From Archangium lansingense (lineage in GTDB: Bacteria; Myxococcota; Myxococcia; Myxococcales; Myxococcaceae): a DNA stretch of 64,000 nt. Where the stretch lies: positions 5,518,001 to 5,582,000 of the forward strand of contig NZ_JAPNKA010000001.1 in assembly GCF_026626635.1 (NCBI RefSeq), given 5' to 3'. Below, piece by piece: positions 17,422-26,572 of this stretch; position 1 is the stretch's first letter; the number at the start of each line of letters is the position of its first letter. The notes beneath the pieces were generated by a model that was not told the origin of the DNA, ran no database searches, and saw only the letters and a program-made list of their open reading frames with translations. The translations under genes and the position numbers were made by a program.

Positions 17422-18987
17422 CTACAGGCCGCCCATGTCGTAGCTGGAGGGAACGTCCACGTGGAAGGCCACGTCCACGGAGCGCTGCTCGGCGGGTGCG
17501 AGCTTCACCTTCCAGGTGAGGAAGCCATCCGTTGTGTTGAGCTCGTGGCCCGCGGTCGTCTTCGACTCCACTTCCACCTTCACGTCCTCGAGCTCGGAGA
17601 CGGGCAGCTGCTCGGTCACCTCCACCACCTCGGGGCCAGGACGGAAGTTGGCCAGGTCGAGCCGGTAGGTGTAGCGGAAGCGGCGCTTGCCGTCGAACAA
17701 GCCCTTGTCGTGGGCAATCTCCTCCACCACCACACGCTCCACGCGCAGCGACTCCTCGAGGCCGAAGGTGAGCTGGAAGGGCCCGCCCTGGGGCACGTGC
17801 TCCACGTTCTGCCGGCCGATGTAGCCCGAGGCGCTGAAGAGGTCCACGCTCCCTGGCAGCAGCGCGAAGGGCGCGCTGTTGACGAGTCGAGCCACGCGGA
17901 ACACCACGGGGCGCAGCTTGGGCACGGCGCGCCAGAGGAAGGTGGCCCGCAGCTTCGTACGTGCCACGCGCAGCCGCACGTCTCCCCCATCGCCTCTCAC
18001 CTGCGCGAGCTCGGGCACCTGCAGCTGCACGGACAGGCCCTGCGAGGCCGCGAGCAGTGCGCCCTCTTGCTGCACGGGCTCCGCGGCACCGGCCTCGGCA
18101 TGCTGCTGGTACTCGTCGCGGCGCACCAGCACCTTGCGCTCGCGGCCCTGTTCCAAGGCCGACAACCGCAGCGGCTGCATCGTGGGCGGTGAGGCATTGG
18201 CCGGAGGCCGGGCGGTGGAGAGCGCCAGGCGCACCCCCGTCCAGTCCTCGCCCGTGGTCTGCCGCACGGTGGCGTAGGTGGACAGCTCCACCTGGCCCGA
18301 AGCCTCGTCGGAGCGCGCCTCGTAGGAGGGCGTCCACCCTGCGCCCCCCACGGTGTAGTCCAGCTCCACCCGGGCCTGGCCAGCGGCGCCGCAGGCCAGC
18401 CGCACCTCCACCCGCCGCTCCATCCGCGCCGCCGACTGGGACAGGAAGTTCTCGCGGGCTCGGAGTGCCTCCAGCTCCCGCTGGACCTCGTGCGTGCGGG
18501 CGGAGGCCGAGCGCAGGTCCGCCTGAGCGCGCAGCCGCACGTCCAGCGCGGTGTCGAAGGCCTGCGTCCACGCGCGGGTGTCCGGCCGGGGCTCGGCGAA
18601 CTCGCGCGTCACCCGTGTCACCGCCACCGCGTCGAGCTGCTCTCCCAGCGCGTTGCGCGCCTGGGCCCGTGCGAGGGTGTCCTTGAGCCCGGACAGCTCG
18701 TGCTCCAGGGCTTCGCGCTTGTCCCGCAGTGTCTGGAGCTCGGCGCTGAAGGGGCCCTTCACGGCCTGCTCCGAGGCCACGAGGCTCTCCACGGTGGCGG
18801 TGTCGGAGCGGGCGCGGAAGGAGGCGGGGTCGGCCGCGGGGGGCAGCGAGTCGAAGACGGCGAGTCCGCGGCCGGAGCATTGTACGGTCTCCACGCGCGT
18901 CACCGCGGCTCGGTCCGGATAGACGACGACGGAGGACACCTTCGCGGGGGCGGCGAGCGCCAACATCATCAAGGGCAGGGCGTTCAT
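17422..18987 (-). CDS. MuiA-family protein (DUF4140/DUF4139), shorter paralogue
   Basis: 521 residues. Signal-like N-terminus (MNALPLMMLALAAPAKVS) followed by a DUF4140 domain beginning VVVYPDRAAVTRVETVQC, a coiled-coil spacer (about 75-180) and a DUF4139 domain (about 190-521) with the characteristic VELDYTVGGAGWTPSYEAR. The family was named for mucoidy inhibition, but its biochemical role is unknown; it is probably periplasmic or outer-membrane associated. An AAGGAG lies just before the ATG, and the gene starts 10 bp after the stop of the longer paralogue, so the two are almost certainly cotranscribed and translationally coupled. This copy lacks the large insertion seen in its neighbour. 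Confidence 0.85.
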   Translation of the reverse strand: MNALPLMMLALAAPAKVSSVVVYPDRAAVTRVETVQCSGRGLAVFDSLPPAADPASFRARSDTATVESLVASEQAVKGPFSAELQTLRDKREALEHELSGLKDTLARAQARNALGEQLDAVAVTRVTREFAEPRPDTRAWTQAFDTALDVRLRAQADLRSASARTHEVQRELEALRARENFLSQSAARMERRVEVRLACGAAGQARVELDYTVGGAGWTPSYEARSDEASGQVELSTYATVRQTTGEDWTGVRLALSTARPPANASPPTMQPLRLSALEQGRERKVLVRRDEYQQHAEAGAAEPVQQEGALLAASQGLSVQLQVPELAQVRGDGGDVRLRVARTKLRATFLWRAVPKLRPVVFRVARLVNSAPFALLPGSVDLFSASGYIGRQNVEHVPQGGPFQLTFGLEESLRVERVVVEEIAHDKGLFDGKRRFRYTYRLDLANFRPGPEVVEVTEQLPVSELEDVKVEVESKTTAGHELNTTDGFLTWKVKLAPAEQRSVDVAFHVDVPSSYDMGGL

Positions 18988-18997
18988 GGTGGCTCCT

Positions 18998-21145
18998 TTA
19001 TTGTCTCTGCTGCAGACGCCAGTTCTTGGGGTGACTCACGGTGTAGCGGAAGGTCACCTCGCGCTTGCTCGAGGGCGGAATGGACAGCCGCCACTCCAGC
19101 GTCCCCTTGTCGGCGTCCTGCTCGGCGAAGGGCTCGGTACTGACGAGCTTCACCTCCACATTCTTGTCGTACCGCAGGGGCCACTGGTCATGCAGGCGCA
19201 CGGACAGCGGGAAGGGGTAGGGGTTGGCCACCTCGAGCGTGACGGCGTACTCGGTGACGTCGTCCTTGCTGATGAAGCCCTTCTCGGAGGTGACGAGCCG
19301 CACGTTGCGCACCGGGCGCACCGCCGGGTCGATGCCCAGCGGCAGGGTAAAGGGCTCTCCCGGAGACACGAGCTTGAGCTGGGCCTGGCCCGAGGGGTCC
19401 GCGCCCACGAAGAGCTGGGCCTCGCCCCCGGGCAGCACCTGCTTGGACGGACTGCGCAGCTGGGCCACGAGGAAGGCATTGGCGGTGAGAGCGGGAAACA
19501 GCTCGCGCTCCACCTGCACGGGCCAGGTCTCGGTGAAGAGGGGCACGCGCCGCTCGCCCTGGCCACTGCGCACCGTTTCGCGGCGTTGCGCGGGGAAGCT
19601 CAGCGCCTGGCCTCCCGCGAGCGAGGCCGGCAGCCGTGAATCCAACGAGGGCCTCCGCCAGCCCGCCGGTGGCTCGAGCCCCACTGGGACGTTCACCGGG
19701 GGCAGCTCGGGGAACATGGGCGTTCCTCTCCCAGGGCTGCCCGCTCCCAGCGAGTCGACGACGTAGCCCGACTCGATGTGGATGCCCGTGCTGCTGGAGC
19801 CCACGTCGATGGTGGGAGGCCTCGCTGTGACTGCGATCGCCTCACTGAGGCTGTCGGGCAGCATTTCCACGTTCACGCGGATGGTGCGCTCGAGGCGCAG
19901 CTGAATCTCCGAGCGAGAGAAGGGCCTGAACGCCTCCCTGTCGAAGCGCATCGCATAGATGCCCGGGGGGAGCTCGGGGATGCGGTACTGACCCCGGGCA
20001 TCCGTCACCACAACCTGCTCGCCCTGGAGGCTGGGCGAGGTCACCGTCACCACCACGTCCATCAAGGGTCTCTTGGTCTCCGCGTCCACGACGGTCCCGA
20101 CGATGGTGCTTTTCCCGGGTGACGACGGACGTGGGGACTGCTGGGACTGCTGGGCGAGGGGAGGCGTCTGGGCCACGGGAGCGGGGGGCTGGCCCAGCAA
20201 GGTAGAGAGCCGCTCGCGTAGTCGGGTGTCCTCGCCCGGCGCCAGGGGAGGCGGAGGAGTAGGGGCGGGGGGGCCGCGCCAGGAGTCGGGGACGGGCGCG
20301 GGCGTGGGGATGAAGCGCTCGCGCTGGCCAATCTTCCAGGTGGCGAGCTGGGGCGCGGGCGTGAAGGAGGAGGGCAGGGCGGTGCTGAGTGTGAGCGCCG
20401 CATCCTCCCAGTCCTCGCCCGTCTCCTGGCTGACGCGGCCGGCGAAGGCCACCTCCACGCGGTTGGACTCGGGCTCGAGCCGCAGCTCGTAGGCGGGATA
20501 CCAGCGCGCGCCCTGGGCGAAGTAGGTGAGCGTGAGCGTGGCGGCGCCCTGGCCCGAGACCGTGGCGACCACCTGCAACCGTTCGCGCAGGGACGCGCCG
20601 ACCGTCTGCCGCGCCTCCTCGCGCCGCTGCGCCCTGTCGCGGATGAGCGTCTCCTCGCGCCAGGTCAGCTCGCGCACCTTCGTCTGGGCGCGGGCGGTGG
20701 CCGCCTCCACGAAGTCGGTGGAGGCCTTCCAACCCGAGGCGTCCAGCTTGGGTGCCTCGTTGGCCGAGGGATCGGGTCGCGCCTGCTTGAGCGAGTCGAG
20801 CTGCGTGAGGTACGCGGAGCGCTCGGTGCGGATCTGCGTGAGCTGCTCCTCGAAGCGCTCCAGCTCGGCGACGAGCTGGCGGGCCTCGGCGGTGGGCAGG
20901 GCCTCGGGAGTTGAAGTGCGCCACTCCACGCGGGTCACCTCGGCGCCCTGGGCTTCTACCCGGAGGCTCGAGGTGTCGACGGCGCTATGAAGTGGGGGGA
21001 ACTCCACGGCCTGGGAGCCGGAGACGTTCACCCGGGCGGTGCGCACTACACGCGCCCCATCACTGTAGACCGTGACCGAAGTCACGGGGGCCTCCACGGC
21101 CGCGAGCCAGAGAGCGGTCAGTGCCGACAATCCAATGACAGACAT
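18998..21145 (-). CDS. MuiA-family protein (DUF4139) carrying a carboxypeptidase-regulatory-like insertion
   Basis: 715 residues: signal peptide, DUF4140 domain (TSVTVYSDGARVVRTARVNV), coiled coil (about 80-180) and DUF4139 (VEVAFAGRVSQETGEDWEDA and onward). Between about residues 300 and 530 the DUF4139 domain is split. The insert is a Pro-rich linker, a carboxypeptidase-regulatory-like beta sandwich (STIVGTVVDAETKRPLMDVV, then RGQYRIPELPPGIYAMRF) and a TonB-plug-like segment (SEAIAVTARPPTIDVGSSST). Such segments normally sit at the N-terminus of TonB-dependent receptors. DUF4139 then resumes to the end. It is the first gene of a two-gene operon with the shorter paralogue. The insertion may add cell-wall or partner binding, but that is inference. 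Confidence 0.85.
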   Translation of the reverse strand: MSVIGLSALTALWLAAVEAPVTSVTVYSDGARVVRTARVNVSGSQAVEFPPLHSAVDTSSLRVEAQGAEVTRVEWRTSTPEALPTAEARQLVAELERFEEQLTQIRTERSAYLTQLDSLKQARPDPSANEAPKLDASGWKASTDFVEAATARAQTKVRELTWREETLIRDRAQRREEARQTVGASLRERLQVVATVSGQGAATLTLTYFAQGARWYPAYELRLEPESNRVEVAFAGRVSQETGEDWEDAALTLSTALPSSFTPAPQLATWKIGQRERFIPTPAPVPDSWRGPPAPTPPPPLAPGEDTRLRERLSTLLGQPPAPVAQTPPLAQQSQQSPRPSSPGKSTIVGTVVDAETKRPLMDVVVTVTSPSLQGEQVVVTDARGQYRIPELPPGIYAMRFDREAFRPFSRSEIQLRLERTIRVNVEMLPDSLSEAIAVTARPPTIDVGSSSTGIHIESGYVVDSLGAGSPGRGTPMFPELPPVNVPVGLEPPAGWRRPSLDSRLPASLAGGQALSFPAQRRETVRSGQGERRVPLFTETWPVQVERELFPALTANAFLVAQLRSPSKQVLPGGEAQLFVGADPSGQAQLKLVSPGEPFTLPLGIDPAVRPVRNVRLVTSEKGFISKDDVTEYAVTLEVANPYPFPLSVRLHDQWPLRYDKNVEVKLVSTEPFAEQDADKGTLEWRLSIPPSSKREVTFRYTVSHPKNWRLQQRQ

Positions 21146-21417
21146 GCAGAAGGTGTAACGCTTCCCACCCCGTGCGGAGAACCCCCTTTCCGAGGGCGGA
21201 TGGAAGAATGAGGTAACCGTGATGAAACGATGATTGGACGCCCCGAGCGCTCCATCACGGCGCCCGAGAAAAAATAAATCGGTTCAAAAAAACCCAGGGG
21301 TCCTCCCATTCAAGAGGGCGTCACACGACACGACGGCCAGACCTCCCGGGGTGGCGGCGCGGCAACACGACCGCCGCTCACGGGACTCGTCTGGCCTCTC
21401 ACCTGGGAGGAAGTGCC

Positions 21418-22083
21418 ATGAGTTGGATGATTGCCCTGAGTCTCGCCGCTTCGACGTCGCTCGCGCAGGCGGACGCGCCGAGGCTCGAGTTGTTGCGCAC
21501 CGCGGGACAGGGCTGGGGCGGTATCGAGGGGCGGACGGAGCAGGTCCGCCTGCACATCGAGACGGAGTCTTCGGAGGTCGAGCTGTTCCGTATCACTGGA
21601 GAGGGGGTGGGGACCGTTGCGACGTCGAGGGGCGCCGCGGCGGTCGGAATCGTCGAGTACGAGCGCGAGTGCTTCGCCCCCTGCGACACGCTCATTCCGA
21701 TGCCGCGCTCGGACTTCTTCATCGCGGGGAGTGGAATCCCCGCCTCCCAGCGCTTCTCGCTGCTGGGCCGTGGGGAGGACATCACCCTGCGTGTGAAGCC
21801 GGGCAACTCCGCGCTGAGGTTCCTCGGGTGGACGTCGACCGCGCTGGGGGCCTCCGCCCTGGCGTTGGGCGCGATCGTCCTTCTCGTCGAGGGCATGGGT
21901 TCCGGAGGAGTGCCCTCCATCGGGAGCCCGTCACTGGCGGGTGATAAACTCCTGCCGTGGGCCGCGATCGGGGGCGGTGCGGCGTTGCTCGGCGCGGGCA
22001 TCCCGCTCATTGCCTTCAGCGGGACGCACGTGGAGTTCCTCCCTGGCAAGCCGGCGGCCCTCACCGGGCGGGAGGACCTGTGA
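21418..22083 (+). CDS. Exported membrane protein of unknown function
   Basis: 221 residues with SD GGGAGGAAG just upstream of ATG 21418. Signal peptide MSWMIALSLAASTSLAQA is followed by a beta-rich periplasmic part (about 20-120) that includes the cysteine pair in ECFAPCD. Two transmembrane segments come next (about 140-165, TALGASALALGAIVLLVEG; about 180-200, AAIGGGAALLGAGIPLIAF), and the tail is short. No family was recognised. The stop overlaps the GTG start of the propeller lipoprotein gene (GTGA), so the two products are probably made together. Confidence 0.65.
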   Translation: MSWMIALSLAASTSLAQADAPRLELLRTAGQGWGGIEGRTEQVRLHIETESSEVELFRITGEGVGTVATSRGAAAVGIVEYERECFAPCDTLIPMPRSDFFIAGSGIPASQRFSLLGRGEDITLRVKPGNSALRFLGWTSTALGASALALGAIVLLVEGMGSGGVPSIGSPSLAGDKLLPWAAIGGGAALLGAGIPLIAFSGTHVEFLPGKPAALTGREDL

Positions 22084-23045
22084 GGCGAGCCCTGTTCATG
22101 GCCCTCCTGGCCACCTGCGGAGTGCTCGCCGGGTGTGGAGGGGCGCGCGAGAGCGAATGGGTACGCGCCGACAGCAAGACGACGCAGACGCTCGAGTCCA
22201 TTCACGGCAGCGGCTCGAATGATGTCTGGGCGGTGGGCCGGCTGGGGACCCTCATCCACTGGGATGGCACGCAATGGTCCGTAGTGGATTCGGGCATGAG
22301 CGTGGACCTGCACGCGGTGTGGACCGTGGGGCCAAAGGACGCGTGGGCCGTGGGCGAGCGCGGCACCGTGCTGCACTGGGACGGAGTCCGGTGGTCCCGG
22401 GTGAACGTCGGAGTGGACAACCCGTTCGTCGACGTGTGGGCCAGTGGCCCGAGCGATGTCTGGATTGTTCCGGGCTCCGGTGGCACCCGCTACTTGAACA
22501 GTCCCATGCACTTCGACGGGAAGACCTGGAGTGAGCGCCCTCTCCCTACCGGGTCTGGCGCGAACTCACGCCTGTGGGGCAGTGGCTCTGGAGATGTCTG
22601 GCTGATAGGGGCGTCGCTCGACGGCGATTTGCTGCACTGGACGGGGGCGAGCTGGAGCGTCGTGAACCCGGAGGTGGGCTCGGAGCCGGACTGCGTGGAC
22701 GGGTGGGGGAGCGGACCCGACGAGCTCTGGGTGCTCTGTGACATGTATGCCCTGGAGCCGGCCCTGCTCTTCAAGAATGCGAGTGGCTGGAAGCAGTTGC
22801 CGTCGTTCCCCTCGGATGACGTCCCCTCTAATTGGAACGGCCTCTGGGGCGGTGGCGGGAAGCTCTGGCTGGTAGCGAATGGGGGAGTGGTCTGGCACTT
22901 CAATGGAAGCGCCTGGATCGAGGAGTTGCGCTGGGACCTGGATGCGCCCGACCTCGAGGCAGTCTGGGGCTCGAGCGAATCGGACATCTGGGCGGTCGGT
23001 TCGGATGGGGCCGTCGTGCGGAGGACGAAGCCAGCGTCTCCTTGA
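22080..23045 (+). CDS. Lipoprotein with WD-like 'DVWAVG' beta-propeller repeats
   Basis: 321 residues. The GTG start at 22080 is supported by GGGAGG ten bases upstream and by the 4-bp overlap with the preceding gene. The signal ends in lipobox LAGC. Six or seven repeats of about 45 residues follow, each with a [D/E]-x-W-x-[V/L]-G core (NDVWAVGRLGTLIHWDGTQW; KDAWAVGERGTVLHWDGVRW; SDIWAVGSDGAVVRR). This implies a surface-facing beta-propeller, a fold expanded in myxobacteria and usually annotated as hypothetical. It probably acts with the membrane protein encoded just upstream. Confidence 0.75.
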   Translation: MRRALFMALLATCGVLAGCGGARESEWVRADSKTTQTLESIHGSGSNDVWAVGRLGTLIHWDGTQWSVVDSGMSVDLHAVWTVGPKDAWAVGERGTVLHWDGVRWSRVNVGVDNPFVDVWASGPSDVWIVPGSGGTRYLNSPMHFDGKTWSERPLPTGSGANSRLWGSGSGDVWLIGASLDGDLLHWTGASWSVVNPEVGSEPDCVDGWGSGPDELWVLCDMYALEPALLFKNASGWKQLPSFPSDDVPSNWNGLWGGGGKLWLVANGGVVWHFNGSAWIEELRWDLDAPDLEAVWGSSESDIWAVGSDGAVVRRTKPASP

Positions 23046-23054
23046 GGTGCTCGC

Positions 23055-23085
23055 GGCTCGGGCCCATGGGGGTTGGGCCCGAGCC
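23055..23085 (+). terminator. Strong hairpin after the propeller lipoprotein gene
   Basis: GGCTCGGGCCCA pairs perfectly with TGGGCCCGAGCC across a 7-base loop. T-rich sequence (TTTCTCGTTCTT) follows within 5 bases. It lies 10 bp after the lipoprotein stop, which is the expected place for a Rho-independent terminator. Confidence 0.75.
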
Positions 23086-23202
23086 GGAGTTTCTCGTTCT
23101 TCGGCGGGATGCGGTTCATCCCTTGGCTGACGAGGCGCATTGAACGGTGCGAGAGTGGGGTATTCGTTCCTCCTCGCACCTTTCGGAGCTGGTCGCCGCC
23201 GT

Positions 23203-24348
23203 ATGTCCACCGATGTTCCCGTCACCGGAGAGCCTCCGCCCCCCGCGACCGCCTGGTCCCGGCTCCGCGCCCTGGGCGCCCAGGTTGCCTTTCCCGTCGG
23301 ACTCTTCCTGTTCAGCCGTCTGGCGCTCCTGCTGATCGCGCGCGTGTCGCTCGTGCTGGATGACCGGCTCCACCGTCCACCGTACCGGAGTGTCGGGCCC
23401 GTGGGCCTGGAGGCGTTCTGCCGGTGGGACTGCGGCTGGTACTCGGAGATCGCCCAGCAGGGCTACACCCGTCCCCAGGCCACCAACTTCTTTCCGCTCC
23501 TGCCCCTGCTCGGACGGCTCGTGCGGGACGTCACGGGCCTGAGCACCGAGGTGTCGCTGGTGGTGGTGGCGAACATCGCCGGACTGCTGGCACTCGTGGT
23601 GCTCCACCGGCTCTTCCGGGAGCTCGAGGGCGAGGACGCGGCGCGCACCGCGTTGTTGCTCTTCACGGCCTATCCCTTCGCCTTCTTCCACTCCGCGGGC
23701 TACCCCGAGTCCTGGATGGTGTTCCTCACCGCACTCGCGGTGGCGCTGAGTCTGCGCGGACGGCATTGGAGCGCCGGGCTCACCCTGGGCGTGGCCGGGC
23801 TGTCGCGCCATCTGTCACTCGTCGCGGGCCTGTCCTTGTTCTTCCAGCAGCTGCGCTCGCGAGGCGGCGGTGTGCGCGCGCTCTGGCACCGGGACCTGCT
23901 CGCGCTGCTGCTGCCCCTGCTGCTGACCTCGCTCTACTTCCTCTACCTGTGGCGGACGTTCGGAGATCCCCAGCTCTGGTGGAAGGTGCGCGCGTCAGGG
24001 TGGGACGGCGCCTGGGCGGGGCTGGGGCACTGGCTGCGAGGGAACTGGGCCCCCGAGGTCAGTGTCTACGTGGCGGCTTCCTTCATTCCGGGCGCTGGCG
24101 CCTTGCTGCTCGCGCGGCACCGGCGCTGGTGGACGCTGGCCGCCTTCGCCATTCCCCTCATGCTGGTGTTGTGGACGGTGGGACTGGTGGGCCTGGGTCG
24201 CTACAGCGCCGCGGTTTGGCCCGCCTTCCTGCCGCTGGGTGCCTGGCTCAGCCGCCAGCCCGCGTTGCGCGGACCCGTGGTGCTCGGCTTTGCCCTCTTC
24301 CAGGGCATGCTCGTCTTCCTCTTCGTCCACTCCTATCCCATCAACTGA
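23203..24348 (+). CDS. PIG-V-like mannosyltransferase family membrane protein
   Basis: 381 residues, with about nine hydrophobic segments. After a short cytoplasmic N-terminus the first membrane span is followed by the lumenal-type signature RWDCGWYSEIAQQGYTRP and then NFFPLLPLLGRLV. This fits the [W]-D-x-x-W-Y-x-x-I-A-x-x-G-Y pattern of PIG-V/GT76-like mannosyltransferases, with the Asp as likely catalytic residue. A second conserved stretch is AYPFAFFHSAGYPESWMVFL. Bacterial members are thought to transfer a sugar from a polyprenyl-phosphate donor on the outer face of the membrane; the acceptor is unknown. The start at 23203 is preferred because residues before it are not membrane-like. Confidence 0.8.
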   Translation: MSTDVPVTGEPPPPATAWSRLRALGAQVAFPVGLFLFSRLALLLIARVSLVLDDRLHRPPYRSVGPVGLEAFCRWDCGWYSEIAQQGYTRPQATNFFPLLPLLGRLVRDVTGLSTEVSLVVVANIAGLLALVVLHRLFRELEGEDAARTALLLFTAYPFAFFHSAGYPESWMVFLTALAVALSLRGRHWSAGLTLGVAGLSRHLSLVAGLSLFFQQLRSRGGGVRALWHRDLLALLLPLLLTSLYFLYLWRTFGDPQLWWKVRASGWDGAWAGLGHWLRGNWAPEVSVYVAASFIPGAGALLLARHRRWWTLAAFAIPLMLVLWTVGLVGLGRYSAAVWPAFLPLGAWLSRQPALRGPVVLGFALFQGMLVFLFVHSYPIN

Positions 24349-24371
24349 CCCGGGCCGGCGGCCGGAGCGCC

Positions 24372-25343
<972 letters not shown>

Positions 25344-25687
25344 GTGTGGGCTCCTTAAAGTTGGAGCGCAGAATAAGGAGATCCGGGGCCTTTTGGGGAG
25401 AAGATGCTCAGCCGCCGCTTCATCTCCTCGGGGCACTGTCCGTGAATCGCTTTCCACGTCCGCGCTCCGGCGTCGATGCGGATGTCGAAGTCAGGATCGC
25501 CTCTGGCGGGGTCGACGCGCTGCGTCTGTGCCGGGCCGAGCCCGCACGAAAAAGAAGATGAAATAAGCTAGTATTCCCTGTAATCATCGCTTTCCTGTTT
25601 TACTCGCAGTCCCTCCCATGCCTTCCGGCGGTGAAGGGCCGTGGGACGCGCCTGCTTTCCCGCAGTCCCCCCTGGACGGAGGTCCGA
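25344..25687. other. Divergent promoter region, no supported gene
   Basis: This 344-bp gap separates the divergent DUF808 and SH3/NlpC genes. The minus strand has a coding-like stretch (DPDFDIRIDAGARTWKAIHG onward to a stop near 25360) but no start codon, so it may be a decayed gene. An AT-rich segment at 25552-25612 is the likely promoter zone for the lipoprotein gene at 25688. Confidence 0.4.
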
Positions 25688-26518
25688 ATGAGCAACCCGA
25701 GCATGAGCGGTCATTCCTTGAAGTGGTTGGCGGTCGTGGCGGTGTTGGCGGCGGGCTGTGGCGGCGGCCAGTCGTCCGTGGAGAGCATCGAGCTGAAGGG
25801 CGTGGACGAGAGCATTGGCAGCAGCGCCAACGCGATCACCACGTGCGTCACCGCGGGCTCCAACCTCCAGACGACCGCGAACCTGAACCTGCGCAGCGGG
25901 GCCGGGACGACGTACAGCATCCTCCTGACGATGCCGTCCGGTTCCATTGCCAAGGAGGCGGGCGGGGGTTGCCCCACCAGCGGTTGGTACAAGGTCACCT
26001 ACAGCGGCGTGACGGGCTGGGCCTCGGGCAGCTACCTCAACCTGGTGACCACCTCCACCACCACGCGCGACGATTCCATCAACATCGCGAAGGGCGCGAT
26101 GGGCTTCTCCTACTGGTGGGGCCACGGCGGCTGGAATCCGGGCTCCGCGGTGGGCTCGTGCTCGGGTAACTGCCCGAGCTGCACGCACAGCGGCTCGTAC
26201 GGCGCGGACTGCTCCGGCTTCCTTGCCAAGGCCTGGGTGGTGCCCAGCACGAACAGCAACGTGGCCGTCGACTCGCACCCCTACAGCACCATCAGCTTCA
26301 ACTCCGACACCAGCCAGTGGACGACCATCTCCCGCGACGCCCTGCTGAAGGCGGATGCGCTCGTCTACAACGTCGACGGCGCCGGCCACACCTTCCTCTA
26401 CGAGTCGGGTGATGGCTGGGGCAGCATGTGGGCCTACGAGTGCAAGGGCTGCGCGGCCGGTTGCGTCTACAACCTCCGCACCGCCACCACCACCTACCAC
26501 GCCATTCGTCACTTCTAA
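25688..26518 (+). CDS. Lipoprotein with SH3 domain and NlpC/P60-like peptidase domain
   Basis: 276 residues from ATG 25688, preceded by GGAGG. Signal SLKWLAVVAVLAAGC gives a lipobox AAGC. A bacterial SH3 domain (about 55-120) follows: TANLNLRSGAGTTYSILLTM and GWYKVTYSGVTGWASGSYLN. The C-terminal domain (about 125-276) has the NlpC/P60 nucleophile motif YGADCSGFLAKAW and the general-base His in DGAGHTFLY. The pairing suggests a cell-wall-binding endopeptidase that cuts peptide stems of peptidoglycan. The acidic residue of the triad is not obvious, and the insert rich in Cys (CSGNCPSCTHSG) before the nucleophile is unusual. Confidence 0.82.
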   Translation: MSNPSMSGHSLKWLAVVAVLAAGCGGGQSSVESIELKGVDESIGSSANAITTCVTAGSNLQTTANLNLRSGAGTTYSILLTMPSGSIAKEAGGGCPTSGWYKVTYSGVTGWASGSYLNLVTTSTTTRDDSINIAKGAMGFSYWWGHGGWNPGSAVGSCSGNCPSCTHSGSYGADCSGFLAKAWVVPSTNSNVAVDSHPYSTISFNSDTSQWTTISRDALLKADALVYNVDGAGHTFLYESGDGWGSMWAYECKGCAAGCVYNLRTATTTYHAIRHF

Positions 26519-26572
26519 TCCCTCCGCTGTTGGGGAGGTGGCGGTTGGGACTGACTGTCTCTTGAGGATGTG

